From assembly GCA_003511825.1 (NCBI GenBank), contig DOIU01000513.1, positions 1 through 23,712 of the forward strand: 23,712 nucleotides of DNA, written 5' to 3'. The translations under genes were made by a program, and so were the position numbers. The notes beneath the pieces were generated by a model, which was given only the letters and a program-made list of their open reading frames with translations, was not told where the DNA came from and did not search any database. Of this stretch, positions 1 through 6,679 are shown in pieces. The stretch comes from Gammaproteobacteria bacterium (GTDB taxonomy: Bacteria > Pseudomonadota > Gammaproteobacteria > Granulosicoccales > Granulosicoccaceae). Every line of letters begins with the position of its first letter. Positions within the stretch are counted from its first letter, which is position 1.

Positions 1-86
1 GGCGCCCCGAGTTGTTGCCGGAGCGCTTATCAGAGAATGACAGACATTTGCTCGCGCATTATCGAGCGGATGAAGAAGACGAATAA
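1..86 (+). CDS. trmD: tRNA (guanine-N1)-methyltransferase TrmD, C-terminal end only (partial)
   Basis: Only the last 27 codons are present, read in the frame starting at base 3 and ending at TAA 84-86. The peptide begins RPELL and ends in an acidic DEEDE tail. An R-R-P-(E/D)-L-L stretch close to the carboxyl end is typical of TrmD, which methylates G37 of tRNAs to prevent frameshifting. The call rests mainly on position: rplS follows after 61 bases, and trmD-rplS is the standard operon order in proteobacteria. The short length limits confidence, but the frame and context agree. Confidence 0.8.
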   Translation, partial: RPELLPERLSENDRHLLAHYRADEEDE

Positions 87-147
87 ATTGCCTCTGCGTG
101 GCGGATCAGGCCCGGCGCAGGCGTTACGACCTTTTGGAGTATTGAAA

Positions 148-492
148 ATGAGCAAGATCATCGATCAAATCAACGCTGAGCAGATGACCAAGGCGATCCC
201 TGAATTTTCGCCAGGTGACACGGTTGTCGTACAGGTTCGCGTGAAGGAAGGCGAGCGTGAGCGTCTGCAGGCATTTGAGGGCGTCGTGATCGCTAAGCGC
301 AATCGCGGGCTGCATTCGTCGTTTACCGTGCGCAAAATTTCTCATGGCGAAGGTGTTGAGCGTGTGTTCCAAACATACAGCCCACTGGTCGCTGAGATTA
401 ATGTGAAACGTCGAGGTAAGGTGCGACGTGCCAAGTTGTACTACCTGCGTGAGCGTACAGGTAAGGCTGCACGTATTAAGGAAAAGCTCTAA
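148..492 (+). CDS. rplS: 50S ribosomal protein L19
   Basis: Encodes 114 residues, matching the usual L19 length of about 115. L19 sits at the 30S-50S interface of the ribosome. Seen in the sequence: the start MSKIIDQI, the central PGDTV segment with VKEGERERLQAFEGVVI, the IAKRNRGL loop, and the YYLRER segment near the end, all characteristic of L19. The open frame extends upstream to base 37, but ATG 148 is preferred because a GGAG ribosome-binding site lies just before it (around 135-138) and the protein then has the family length. It follows trmD and is probably the last gene of the rpsP-rimM-trmD-rplS operon. Confidence 0.97.
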   Translation: MSKIIDQINAEQMTKAIPEFSPGDTVVVQVRVKEGERERLQAFEGVVIAKRNRGLHSSFTVRKISHGEGVERVFQTYSPLVAEINVKRRGKVRRAKLYYLRERTGKAARIKEKL

Positions 493-1002
493 GCTGCGGT
501 CAATCAGATCTGGCAGCTACCACTTCTGAGGTCGGGGCTGTCAGATCAAACGTGCTTCAGTGTTTTTTCTGGCAGGCTCGCTCGTCGCCGGTGGGCGTTT
601 CCGTCGGTGTCTATCCATGCCGAGGCTCTTCCCGTAGCGCCTTTTACAAGAGCTACTCAATAACTCCCTTAACTATCCTGCTCCGAGAGCACTATGGTGT
701 CACTGGTTTGTGGTGATATCACGCCCTCGATCCAGCAAGGCGCATCCGGCCAATCTTCGCCGATATTAGCATTTTGCCGAAAGCATCAAACGTCAAAACA
801 ACCACACATTGCTGACCGACGGTCGGCGTATCCCCTCAGCTGCTCGCGGTGCCAGGCGTGGAATCACGCCGACGTTATTGCAAACGAGCCCACAATGTCC
901 TTTACTTAAAAACAAGTGAGCAGAAGGCCGCAAAAAGATGCTAACATCCGGCCAAGCAGGCGCGCGCTCAATATAATTCCAATCAACGTGACGCATCGAA
1001 CT
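493..1002. other. Intergenic region between rplS and the Mrp-like operon
   Basis: About 510 bases with no convincing gene. A 71-codon frame at 694-909 has no recognisable family features and no good ribosome-binding site. An imperfect inverted repeat at 507-516 and 538-547 (ten pairs, one G-U) is followed some 16 bases later by a run of six T at about 564-569. It could be a weak end of the trmD-rplS transcript. The promoter of the antiporter operon must lie in this stretch, but I could not identify convincing -35 and -10 boxes. Confidence 0.5.
507..569 (+). terminator. Possible weak terminator after rplS
   Basis: Bases 507-516 (GATCTGGCAG) pair with 538-547 (CTGTCAGATC) through ten pairs including one G-U wobble. 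The loop of about 21 bases is long, and the T run at 564-569 is displaced from the stem, so this is not a canonical intrinsic terminator. It may only be a structured transcript end. Confidence 0.25.
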
Positions 1003-1476
1003 ATGATGAGATCATTCGGCTTTGTCGTACTACTCTCCCTGGTCTGGATCCTGTTGTCAGGGCATCTGGAACCGCTGCTGCTGGGCCTAGGAGTCGCCTC
1101 CGTGGCACTCACGGTTTTCCTCTCGCACAGAATGAACGTCATCGATCATGAAAGCTATCCGCTGCAGCATTCGTTGAGTTTTCCTGGCTTTTTTGTCTAT
1201 ATTCTCAGAGAGATCGTAAAAGCCAATATCGATGTGGTGACACGGATCGTGAACTGGAAGGAAAAAACAATCAGTCCAACGTTGATCGATATTCCACAGA
1301 CTCAAAAAACCGATCTGGGCGCAGTGATTTACGCTAATTCGATAACACTGACCCCGGGCACAGTCACCATCAGGCTCTCAGAAGATACGCTTACCGTGCA
1401 TGCGCTCAGCAAGGAGTCAGCCAATGAACTTGCTAGCGGTGCGATGTCAACCGAGATTGCTAAACGGGATTTCTGA
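1003..1476 (+). CDS. mnhE: Mrp/Mnh antiporter subunit E
   Basis: A 157-residue membrane protein matching MrpE/MnhE, the first gene of a multisubunit cation/proton antiporter operon in the inner membrane. Two hydrophobic segments lie near residues 5-20 and 23-41. The family motif EIVKANIDV is at 70-78, and the soluble tail carries ANSITLTPGTVT at 111-122, the most conserved part of MrpE. The frame is open from a GTG at 916, but that would add 29 basic, poorly conserved residues. ATG 1003 (or 1006) gives the normal family length of about 158, although no strong Shine-Dalgarno is visible for either start. The next gene begins five bases after the stop. Confidence 0.93.
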   Translation: MMRSFGFVVLLSLVWILLSGHLEPLLLGLGVASVALTVFLSHRMNVIDHESYPLQHSLSFPGFFVYILREIVKANIDVVTRIVNWKEKTISPTLIDIPQTQKTDLGAVIYANSITLTPGTVTIRLSEDTLTVHALSKESANELASGAMSTEIAKRDF

Positions 1477-1481
1477 TAGGT

Positions 1482-1781
1482 ATGTTGACTGCAGCAACAC
1501 TGGCGATTCTGGTCACGATGGCATTAGCGCTTGTACGAGCACTGGCCGGACCGAGTACCTACGACCGCATTGCCGCGGTTAATATGTTTGGCACCAAGAC
1601 TGTGCTGTTGATTGCGGTACTGGCGTTCCTCTCGGGCAGAACGGATCTGCTGGATATCGCGCTGGTCTATGCATTGATCAACTTCATCGGTGTGATCGCG
1701 GCATTGAAACTGGTCACACATGGAAATTTTCATTCCGCTGACAGCGCTGTGAACGATACTGACAAGGAAGTGACTGAGTGA
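1482..1781 (+). CDS. mnhF: Mrp/Mnh antiporter subunit F
   Basis: A 99-residue protein with three predicted hydrophobic segments, matching MrpF/MnhF in length and sequence. The diagnostic motif GPSTYDRIAAVN is at residues 23-34 and includes the conserved Asp29; FGTKT follows. MrpF is a small membrane subunit needed for assembly of the antiporter complex. The ATG follows the mnhE stop by five bases with a TAGG-type ribosome-binding site. The last bases (GTGA) overlap the GTG start of mnhG, indicating translational coupling. Confidence 0.95.
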   Translation: MLTAATLAILVTMALALVRALAGPSTYDRIAAVNMFGTKTVLLIAVLAFLSGRTDLLDIALVYALINFIGVIAALKLVTHGNFHSADSAVNDTDKEVTE

Positions 1782-2107
1782 TTATTGATATTCTGAGCTG
1801 GATCTGCATGTTAGCAGGCGGAGCCCTAGGCATCATTGGCGGTATCGGTATCTACCGCTTCCCAGATTTTTACAGTCGTCTGCATGCCGTTGGCATCACA
1901 GATACCCTGTGTGCCATGCTGATCCTGCTGGGCCTGGTACTGCAGGCGGGTGTCAGTATCGCAGCCTTCAAGCTGGTGTTGATTTTCGTGTTCCTGTTTT
2001 TTACCAGCCCAACTGCATCCCATGCGCTGGCGAGTGCGGCACTGCACAGTGGCCTGAAGCCCATGCTGGACGGGGCGACACCCGGAGGCTCTGATCATCG
2101 TGATTGA
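1778..2107 (+). CDS. mnhG: Mrp/Mnh antiporter subunit G
   Basis: A 109-residue membrane protein of the MrpG/MnhG family. The hallmark G-x-x-G-x-x-R-F-P-D-F-Y-x-R-x-H-A is visible, with RFPDFYSRLHA at residues 27-37. Three hydrophobic segments are present. It starts with GTG inside the mnhF stop (four-base overlap) and its end overlaps the next gene by eight bases. In Mrp complexes E, F and G form a peripheral membrane module next to subunit A. Confidence 0.95.
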   Translation: MIIDILSWICMLAGGALGIIGGIGIYRFPDFYSRLHAVGITDTLCAMLILLGLVLQAGVSIAAFKLVLIFVFLFFTSPTASHALASAALHSGLKPMLDGATPGGSDHRD

Positions 2108-2690
2108 TGTTCTTATTGATATCACCTTGCTGGCTTTTCTGGCGATCACGTCGATCGCTATCTTGCGCATGACGAATCTGTTTGCGACTGTCATGCTCTA
2201 TGGGATTTTCAGTTTGCTGTCGGCTGGCCTGTTTGTGGTGATGGACGCACCCGATGTCGCTTTCACCGAAGCTGCGGTGGGCGCCGGTATCTCTACGGTG
2301 CTGATGCTGGCCACGCTGGCTCTGGTTAAAAGACCCCAGCGCCCCTTCTACGAAGAGGCACCCCGGACACACCGTGCATGGCTGCCGCTGGTTGTCGTGG
2401 TGGTCACCGGCTCGGCGTTGATCTACGGCACGTGGGATATCCCAGGTTTTGGTGCTGCCGACGCGCCGGCACAGACGCATGTTGCGCGTTATTACATCGA
2501 CAATGCGATGCCGGAAACCGGTGTACCGAATGTTGTCACCGCTGTGCTTGCGAGTTATCGCGGCTTTGATACCTTAGGCGAAGTCACGGTAATCTTTACC
2601 GCCGCTGTGGCCGTGCTGCTGTTGATTGGCGGCAGACGTTCAGTCAAGGCAGACAAATCAAAAACCCAGGAGAAACAGGATGAGGCCTAA
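2100..2690 (+). CDS. Stand-alone homolog of the MrpA C-terminal region (MbhD/MbhE-like, DUF4040 type)
   Basis: 196 residues forming two domains that in Bacillus-type systems are the carboxyl end of MrpA and in archaeal Mbh are separate MbhD and MbhE subunits. Domain 1 (about residues 1-78) has three membrane segments and the MbhD-like motif DAPDVAFTEAAVGAG at 49-63, with Glu57 in the conserved T-E-A. Domain 2 (about 93-178) carries RGFDTLGE at 154-161, typical of the MbhE part. The tail (180-196) is charged. The gene starts with GTG 2100 overlapping mnhG by eight bases and overlaps mnhB by eleven. The large MrpA N-terminal antiporter domain is not fused here, so MrpA is split and its large part must be supplied by a downstream MrpD-like gene. 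Confidence 0.85.
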   Translation: MIDVLIDITLLAFLAITSIAILRMTNLFATVMLYGIFSLLSAGLFVVMDAPDVAFTEAAVGAGISTVLMLATLALVKRPQRPFYEEAPRTHRAWLPLVVVVVTGSALIYGTWDIPGFGAADAPAQTHVARYYIDNAMPETGVPNVVTAVLASYRGFDTLGEVTVIFTAAVAVLLLIGGRRSVKADKSKTQEKQDEA

Positions 2691-3099
2691 TCTGATCCTG
2701 CATGTGGTTGCAAAATTCGTTATTCCTTTGATTATCCTGTTCGCGCTCTACGTCCAGTTTCACGGTGATTTCGGACCTGGCGGTGGCTTTCAGGCCGGCG
2801 TCATTTTCAGCGCGGCGTTCATTCTTTACTCCCTGGTATTCGGCCTGGACCGTGCAGAAAAGATCATTCCGGCCCGCTGGTTGCGAATACTGGCGGCGCT
2901 GGGTGTGGTGATCTATGCCGGGGTAGGCATAGAATCCATGATACTCGGGGGTAACTATCTCGATTACTCCTTGTTAGGCAGCAATCAGATTGCCGGACAA
3001 CACCTTGGCATTTTACTGGTTGAGCTGGGTGTCGGCATCACGGTTGCCGCGGCCATGCTGATCTTGTTTTTTACCTTTGCCGGCAGAGGTAGAAGCTGA
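2680..3099 (+). CDS. mnhB: Mrp/Mnh antiporter subunit B
   Basis: A 139-residue membrane protein of the MnhB/MrpB family. The signature HGDFGPGGGFQAG occupies residues 28-40, followed by a hydrophobic stretch; four membrane segments in total are likely. ATG 2680 is preferred over an upstream in-frame start at 2626 because a clear AGGAGA ribosome-binding site precedes it and the upstream extension is hydrophilic and lies inside the previous gene. Its stop (TGATG at 3097-3101) overlaps the mnhC start. In Mrp structures B lies beside subunit C in the core of the complex. Confidence 0.95.
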   Translation: MRPNLILHVVAKFVIPLIILFALYVQFHGDFGPGGGFQAGVIFSAAFILYSLVFGLDRAEKIIPARWLRILAALGVVIYAGVGIESMILGGNYLDYSLLGSNQIAGQHLGILLVELGVGITVAAAMLILFFTFAGRGRS

Positions 3100-3455
3100 T
3101 GGATTTCTTTATTGGACATTACAATTACTGGATTGTGATCATTCTGATGATGGTCGGGCTCTATACGGTCATCAGTCGCGGCAATCTGATCAAAAAGATC
3201 ATCGGTTTGAACATCTTCCAGGTCTCCGTTTTTTTTCTCTATATCAGTCTGGGAGCTGTGGAAGGCGGCGCCGCACCGATTATCGCAGAAGGCGTTAAGG
3301 TGTATTCCAACCCGCTACCCCATGTGCTGATACTCACTGCCATCGTGGTTGGCGTTGCGACCACCGCATTGGCACTGGCGCTGGTGGTGCGCATCAAGGA
3401 GTCCTACGGCACCATTGAAGAGGATGAAATTCATAATCTGGATCATTCGCTGTAA
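3099..3455 (+). CDS. mnhC: Mrp/Mnh antiporter subunit C (NuoK-like)
   Basis: 118 residues with three membrane segments, homologous to the NuoK subunit of complex I. Seen: GLYTVISRGNLIKKIIGLNI near residues 20-39, which corresponds to the NuoK/MrpC hairpin, and NPLPHVLILTAIVVG at 71-85, which is the best conserved MrpC motif. The carboxyl end is acidic (EEDEIHNLDHSL). It starts one base before the end of mnhB and shares its last base with the ATG of the next gene, as expected in a coupled operon. Confidence 0.95.
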   Translation: MDFFIGHYNYWIVIILMMVGLYTVISRGNLIKKIIGLNIFQVSVFFLYISLGAVEGGAAPIIAEGVKVYSNPLPHVLILTAIVVGVATTALALALVVRIKESYGTIEEDEIHNLDHSL

Positions 3456-4930
3456 TGGGAAATCAAATTAGCCTATTGCTGGTTGTTATACCGCTTATCG
3501 CTGCGCCCATAGCCGCTGTTTTACCCCGAGGACGATTGCCTTGGCTGCTTGCATGTGTTGTTGCAAGCGTGTGCGCCATTCTCGCAGGCGTGCAACTGTG
3601 GAATGTTCTGAATGAGGGCACGATCAGCTACGAACTCGGTGGCTGGCAGCCGCCTTGGGGAATCGAGTATCGTATCGATGCACTCAATGCCTTTGTAGCC
3701 CTGATCGTGGCTGTCATCGCAGCCATCACATTGCCCTATGCATTGCTCAGCGCAGAGCAAGAGATTCCCGAAGAAAAAATTCCGCTGTTCTACAGTGCCT
3801 TGCTGCTGTGCCTGACCGGTTTGCTGGGGATTACCCAGACTGGCGATATCTTCAATGTTTTCGTCTTTTTGGAGATTTCATCACTGGCTTCCTATGCGCT
3901 AATCAGCTTGGGAAAAGATCGCAAGGCGTTCACCGCTGCCTATCAGTATCTGATCATGGGCACGATCGGCGCCACGTTCTATCTGATCGGCGTTGGTCTG
4001 ATCTATTCTGAGACGGGCAGTCTGAACATGCAGGATGTGGCCAATATCCTGCCTAGTGTGCTGCATTTTAGGACCGTAGAAACTGGCTTCGCCTTCATCA
4101 TGATCGGTATTGCACTGAAGCTGGCGTTGTTTCCGTTGCATCTGTGGTTGCCGAATGCTTATACCTATGCGCCTTCGGCCGTCACCGTGTTTCTTGCTGC
4201 TACGGCGACCAAGGTGGCGGTATACGTCATGTTGCGCATACTGTTTATGCTCTTTCCCCAAGGCTTTGCGATGACCACGCCGGCTGAGGAACTGTTCATC
4301 GTTTCGGGCATCGCTGGCATTATCATCGCGTCGGTCTACGCCATCTACCAGTCCAACATAAAAAGACTGCTGGCATACTCGAGTGTCGCGCAAGTCGGTT
4401 ACATGGTGTTGGGAATTGGGTTTGCCTCCGTCGCCGGCGTCACCGCCTCACTGATCCACCTGTTCAATCACGCACTGATGAAAGGCGCACTGTTCATGGC
4501 CATTGGCGCCATCATCTACCGCATCGGCGCCTGCCGTATGGAGCAGATTCATGGCCTGGGCAAAGCGATGCCTTGGACCTTTGGTGCGATTGTCGTCGGT
4601 GGCTTGAGTCTCATTGGTGTGCCGGGCACCGCCGGGTTTGTCAGCAAATGGTATCTGGTATCCGCTGCAATAGAACAACAGGCGTGGATATCGGTAGCCG
4701 TTATCCTGTTCGGTTCTCTGCTGGCGGTGGTGTACGTCGGCAAGTTGATCGAAGCACTGTACTTTAAACCCGTGTCAGACACCGGTAAGGCAGTGCGCGA
4801 AGCGCCGATGCTATTGCTGGTACCGATGTATAGCTTGGTGTTCGCCAATCTGTATTTTGGCCTTGATACCGATCTTACGGTAGGCGTTGCCCAACAGGCA
4901 GCTGCCATCCTTGGAGGTATCGGACAATGA
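3455..4930 (+). CDS. mnhD: Mrp/Mnh antiporter subunit D (first large antiporter-like subunit)
   Basis: 491 residues of the proton-conducting transporter family shared with NuoL/M/N of complex I. About fourteen hydrophobic segments are present. Key residues are all visible: Glu140 in the segment VFVFLEISSLASYAL (the TM5 glutamate essential in MrpD and Nuo subunits), Lys222 in ALKLALFPLHLWLP, His229, and Lys253 in the segment following APSAVTVFL. These form the proton-transfer axis, so the subunit should be active. MrpD drives cation/proton exchange together with the MrpA-like subunit. Directly coupled to mnhC (one-base overlap) and to the next gene (ATGA overlap). Confidence 0.95.
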   Translation: MGNQISLLLVVIPLIAAPIAAVLPRGRLPWLLACVVASVCAILAGVQLWNVLNEGTISYELGGWQPPWGIEYRIDALNAFVALIVAVIAAITLPYALLSAEQEIPEEKIPLFYSALLLCLTGLLGITQTGDIFNVFVFLEISSLASYALISLGKDRKAFTAAYQYLIMGTIGATFYLIGVGLIYSETGSLNMQDVANILPSVLHFRTVETGFAFIMIGIALKLALFPLHLWLPNAYTYAPSAVTVFLAATATKVAVYVMLRILFMLFPQGFAMTTPAEELFIVSGIAGIIIASVYAIYQSNIKRLLAYSSVAQVGYMVLGIGFASVAGVTASLIHLFNHALMKGALFMAIGAIIYRIGACRMEQIHGLGKAMPWTFGAIVVGGLSLIGVPGTAGFVSKWYLVSAAIEQQAWISVAVILFGSLLAVVYVGKLIEALYFKPVSDTGKAVREAPMLLLVPMYSLVFANLYFGLDTDLTVGVAQQAAAILGGIGQ

Positions 4931-6393
4931 TCAATGCGACTTTGTTGTTAATGATCCTGCTGCTGCCTCTGGCTGCGGCGGTTGGCATCGTTATCACCCG
5001 CAGTAATCCCGACGTCAGGGAGAGAGTTACACTCATCGCTTCAGGCCTGATCGCCTTGCTGGTCATGATCATGGCGTCGCGTTTTATGGGTGGCGAAAAC
5101 TTCGCGCTTAATGTATTCGAGCCGTTACCTGGCATTGCCATAGCCTTCAAGGTCGAAGCGCTGGGTATGTTGTTTGCGCTGGTTGCCGGGCTATTGTGGG
5201 TGGTGACCTCGATTTATGCCATCGGCTATATGCGAGGTCACAACGAAAGCAACCAAACCCGTTTTTTCGCCGCGTTTGCTGTCTCGATCTCCGCAACCAT
5301 GGGGATTGCTTTTTCAGCCAACCTGTTAACGTTGTTTCTGTTCTATGAGCTACTGACCCTAGCCACCTGGCCACTGGTCACGCATGCGGGTAACGAAGAT
5401 GCCCGCCAGGGTGGGCGGGTGTATCTCGGCATCTTGTTGGGTACATCCATTGGTTTGTTTCTGCTCGGCATTCTGGTGACTTGGTCATTAACCGGTAGCG
5501 TCGATTTCGAGCCAGGGGGGATACTCGCCGGGCATATCGATCCTGCCTGGGCAGGTTTGCTCTATGCACTGTTTCTGTTCGGCATCGGCAAGGCCGCCGT
5601 CATGCCTTTCCACCGTTGGCTGCCTGCTGCAATGGTGGCACCCACACCCGTGAGCGCACTCTTGCATGCGGTCGCTGTGGTCAAGGCCGGGGTCTTCACC
5701 TTACTGAAGGTGACAATGTACATATTCGGTGGTGAGTTTATTCTCACCAATGACGTCACCGGTGGTCTGATCTGGGTCGCTGCAGCCACGATATTGATTG
5801 CTTCCATGGTGGCGATGACAAAGGATAATCTGAAGGCACGCTTGGCTTATTCCACAGTCAGTCAGTTGAGCTATATTGTATTGGGGACCATGATGGCCAG
5901 CAAAGCGGGGCTGATCGGTGCTTCCATGCATATCGCGATGCATGCCTTTGCCAAGATTACGCTATTCTTCGCCGCCGGTGCTATATTCGTCGCCACTCAC
6001 AAAAAATTGGTCAGCGAGCTGGATGGTTTGGGTAGGGCTATGCCCGTGACCTTCGCGGCCTTCTTTATCGGTACCCTGAGCATCATCGGTTTGCCGCCCT
6101 TCGGCGGTATGTGGAGCAAGTGGTACCTTGGGCTGGGTGCCGTGGAAACGACGCAGCTGGTGTTGCTTGCTGTGTTGATGATCAGTTCATTGCTGAATAT
6201 TGTTTACTTGTTGCCGATTCCGATTCGCGCGTTCTTTGGCAAGCCGAGTGGCCGTGAACACTACACGGAAATCGCTGAAGCACCGAGACCCATATTGTTG
6301 GCTATGGTGATTACGTCAGCGGCTTGCATTATCTTTTTCTTCTACCCCGACCCCTTCTACCAGCTCGCGGGTCTGGCTGCTGGAGGCAACTGA
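4927..6393 (+). CDS. Second large antiporter-like subunit (MrpD/MrpA-N/NuoL-like)
   Basis: 488 residues, about fourteen membrane segments, proton-conducting transporter family. It resembles NuoL/MrpA more than the first MrpD: MPFHRWLPAAMVAPTPVSAL near residues 226-245 is followed by His247 and Lys253 (LLHAVAVVKAG), the classic NuoL/MrpA pattern. Glu141 (FLFYELLTLATWPL) and Lys222 (GIGKAAVMPFH) complete the usual ion-path residues. It probably takes the place of the missing MrpA N-terminal domain, although it lacks the MrpA length. It overlaps the preceding gene by four bases, and only one base separates its stop from the GTG of the following small gene. Confidence 0.9.
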   Translation: MINATLLLMILLLPLAAAVGIVITRSNPDVRERVTLIASGLIALLVMIMASRFMGGENFALNVFEPLPGIAIAFKVEALGMLFALVAGLLWVVTSIYAIGYMRGHNESNQTRFFAAFAVSISATMGIAFSANLLTLFLFYELLTLATWPLVTHAGNEDARQGGRVYLGILLGTSIGLFLLGILVTWSLTGSVDFEPGGILAGHIDPAWAGLLYALFLFGIGKAAVMPFHRWLPAAMVAPTPVSALLHAVAVVKAGVFTLLKVTMYIFGGEFILTNDVTGGLIWVAAATILIASMVAMTKDNLKARLAYSTVSQLSYIVLGTMMASKAGLIGASMHIAMHAFAKITLFFAAGAIFVATHKKLVSELDGLGRAMPVTFAAFFIGTLSIIGLPPFGGMWSKWYLGLGAVETTQLVLLAVLMISSLLNIVYLLPIPIRAFFGKPSGREHYTEIAEAPRPILLAMVITSAACIIFFFYPDPFYQLAGLAAGGN

Positions 6394-6394
6394 C

Positions 6395-6679
6395 GTGTCA
6401 GATGAAAAAGAAAAGGTCTATTTTTTTGATCGGCCTAAGAATGTAGATCGCCTGATTATGGGGTTCTACGCCATCTGCGTGCTGTTGGTCATCGTCGATT
6501 TCGTAGTACACCGTCATATCGGTTTTAGCTGGGAGAAGATACCGGCTTTTTACGCCATCTATGGCTTTGTCGCCTGCGTGGTGCTGGTGGTCATCGCAAA
6601 GAAGATGCGCACTGCCTTGATGCGTGAAGAAGGCTATTACGACGAACGTGTTGGCGAGAAGCGAGTTGACGATGATTGA
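6395..6679 (+). CDS. Small two-helix membrane protein embedded in the Mrp-like operon, function unknown
   Basis: 94 residues. A charged amino end (MSDEKEKV) leads into YFFDRPKNVDRL, then hydrophobic segments at about 20-38 and 50-69 separated by HRHIGFSWEKIP, then a charged tail (MRTALMREEGYYDERVGEKRVDDD at 71-94). I recognise no canonical Mrp subunit here. Gene order (one base after the second antiporter subunit, eight-base overlap with the third) argues strongly for a structural or assembly partner of this complex. The compact pattern of aromatic and histidine residues between two helices looks selected rather than random. GTG start at 6395; an upstream TGGAGG-like site (6381-6386) can serve as ribosome-binding site. 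Confidence 0.8.
   Translation: MSDEKEKVYFFDRPKNVDRLIMGFYAICVLLVIVDFVVHRHIGFSWEKIPAFYAIYGFVACVVLVVIAKKMRTALMREEGYYDERVGEKRVDDD

Noticed and set aside
694..909. 71-codon plus-strand open frame between rplS and mnhE
   Set aside because: No ribosome-binding site, low-complexity residue mix without hydrophobic or domain pattern, and no family resemblance.
3899..4393. 164-codon minus-strand frame
   Set aside because: Antisense to mnhD and without recognisable domain features.
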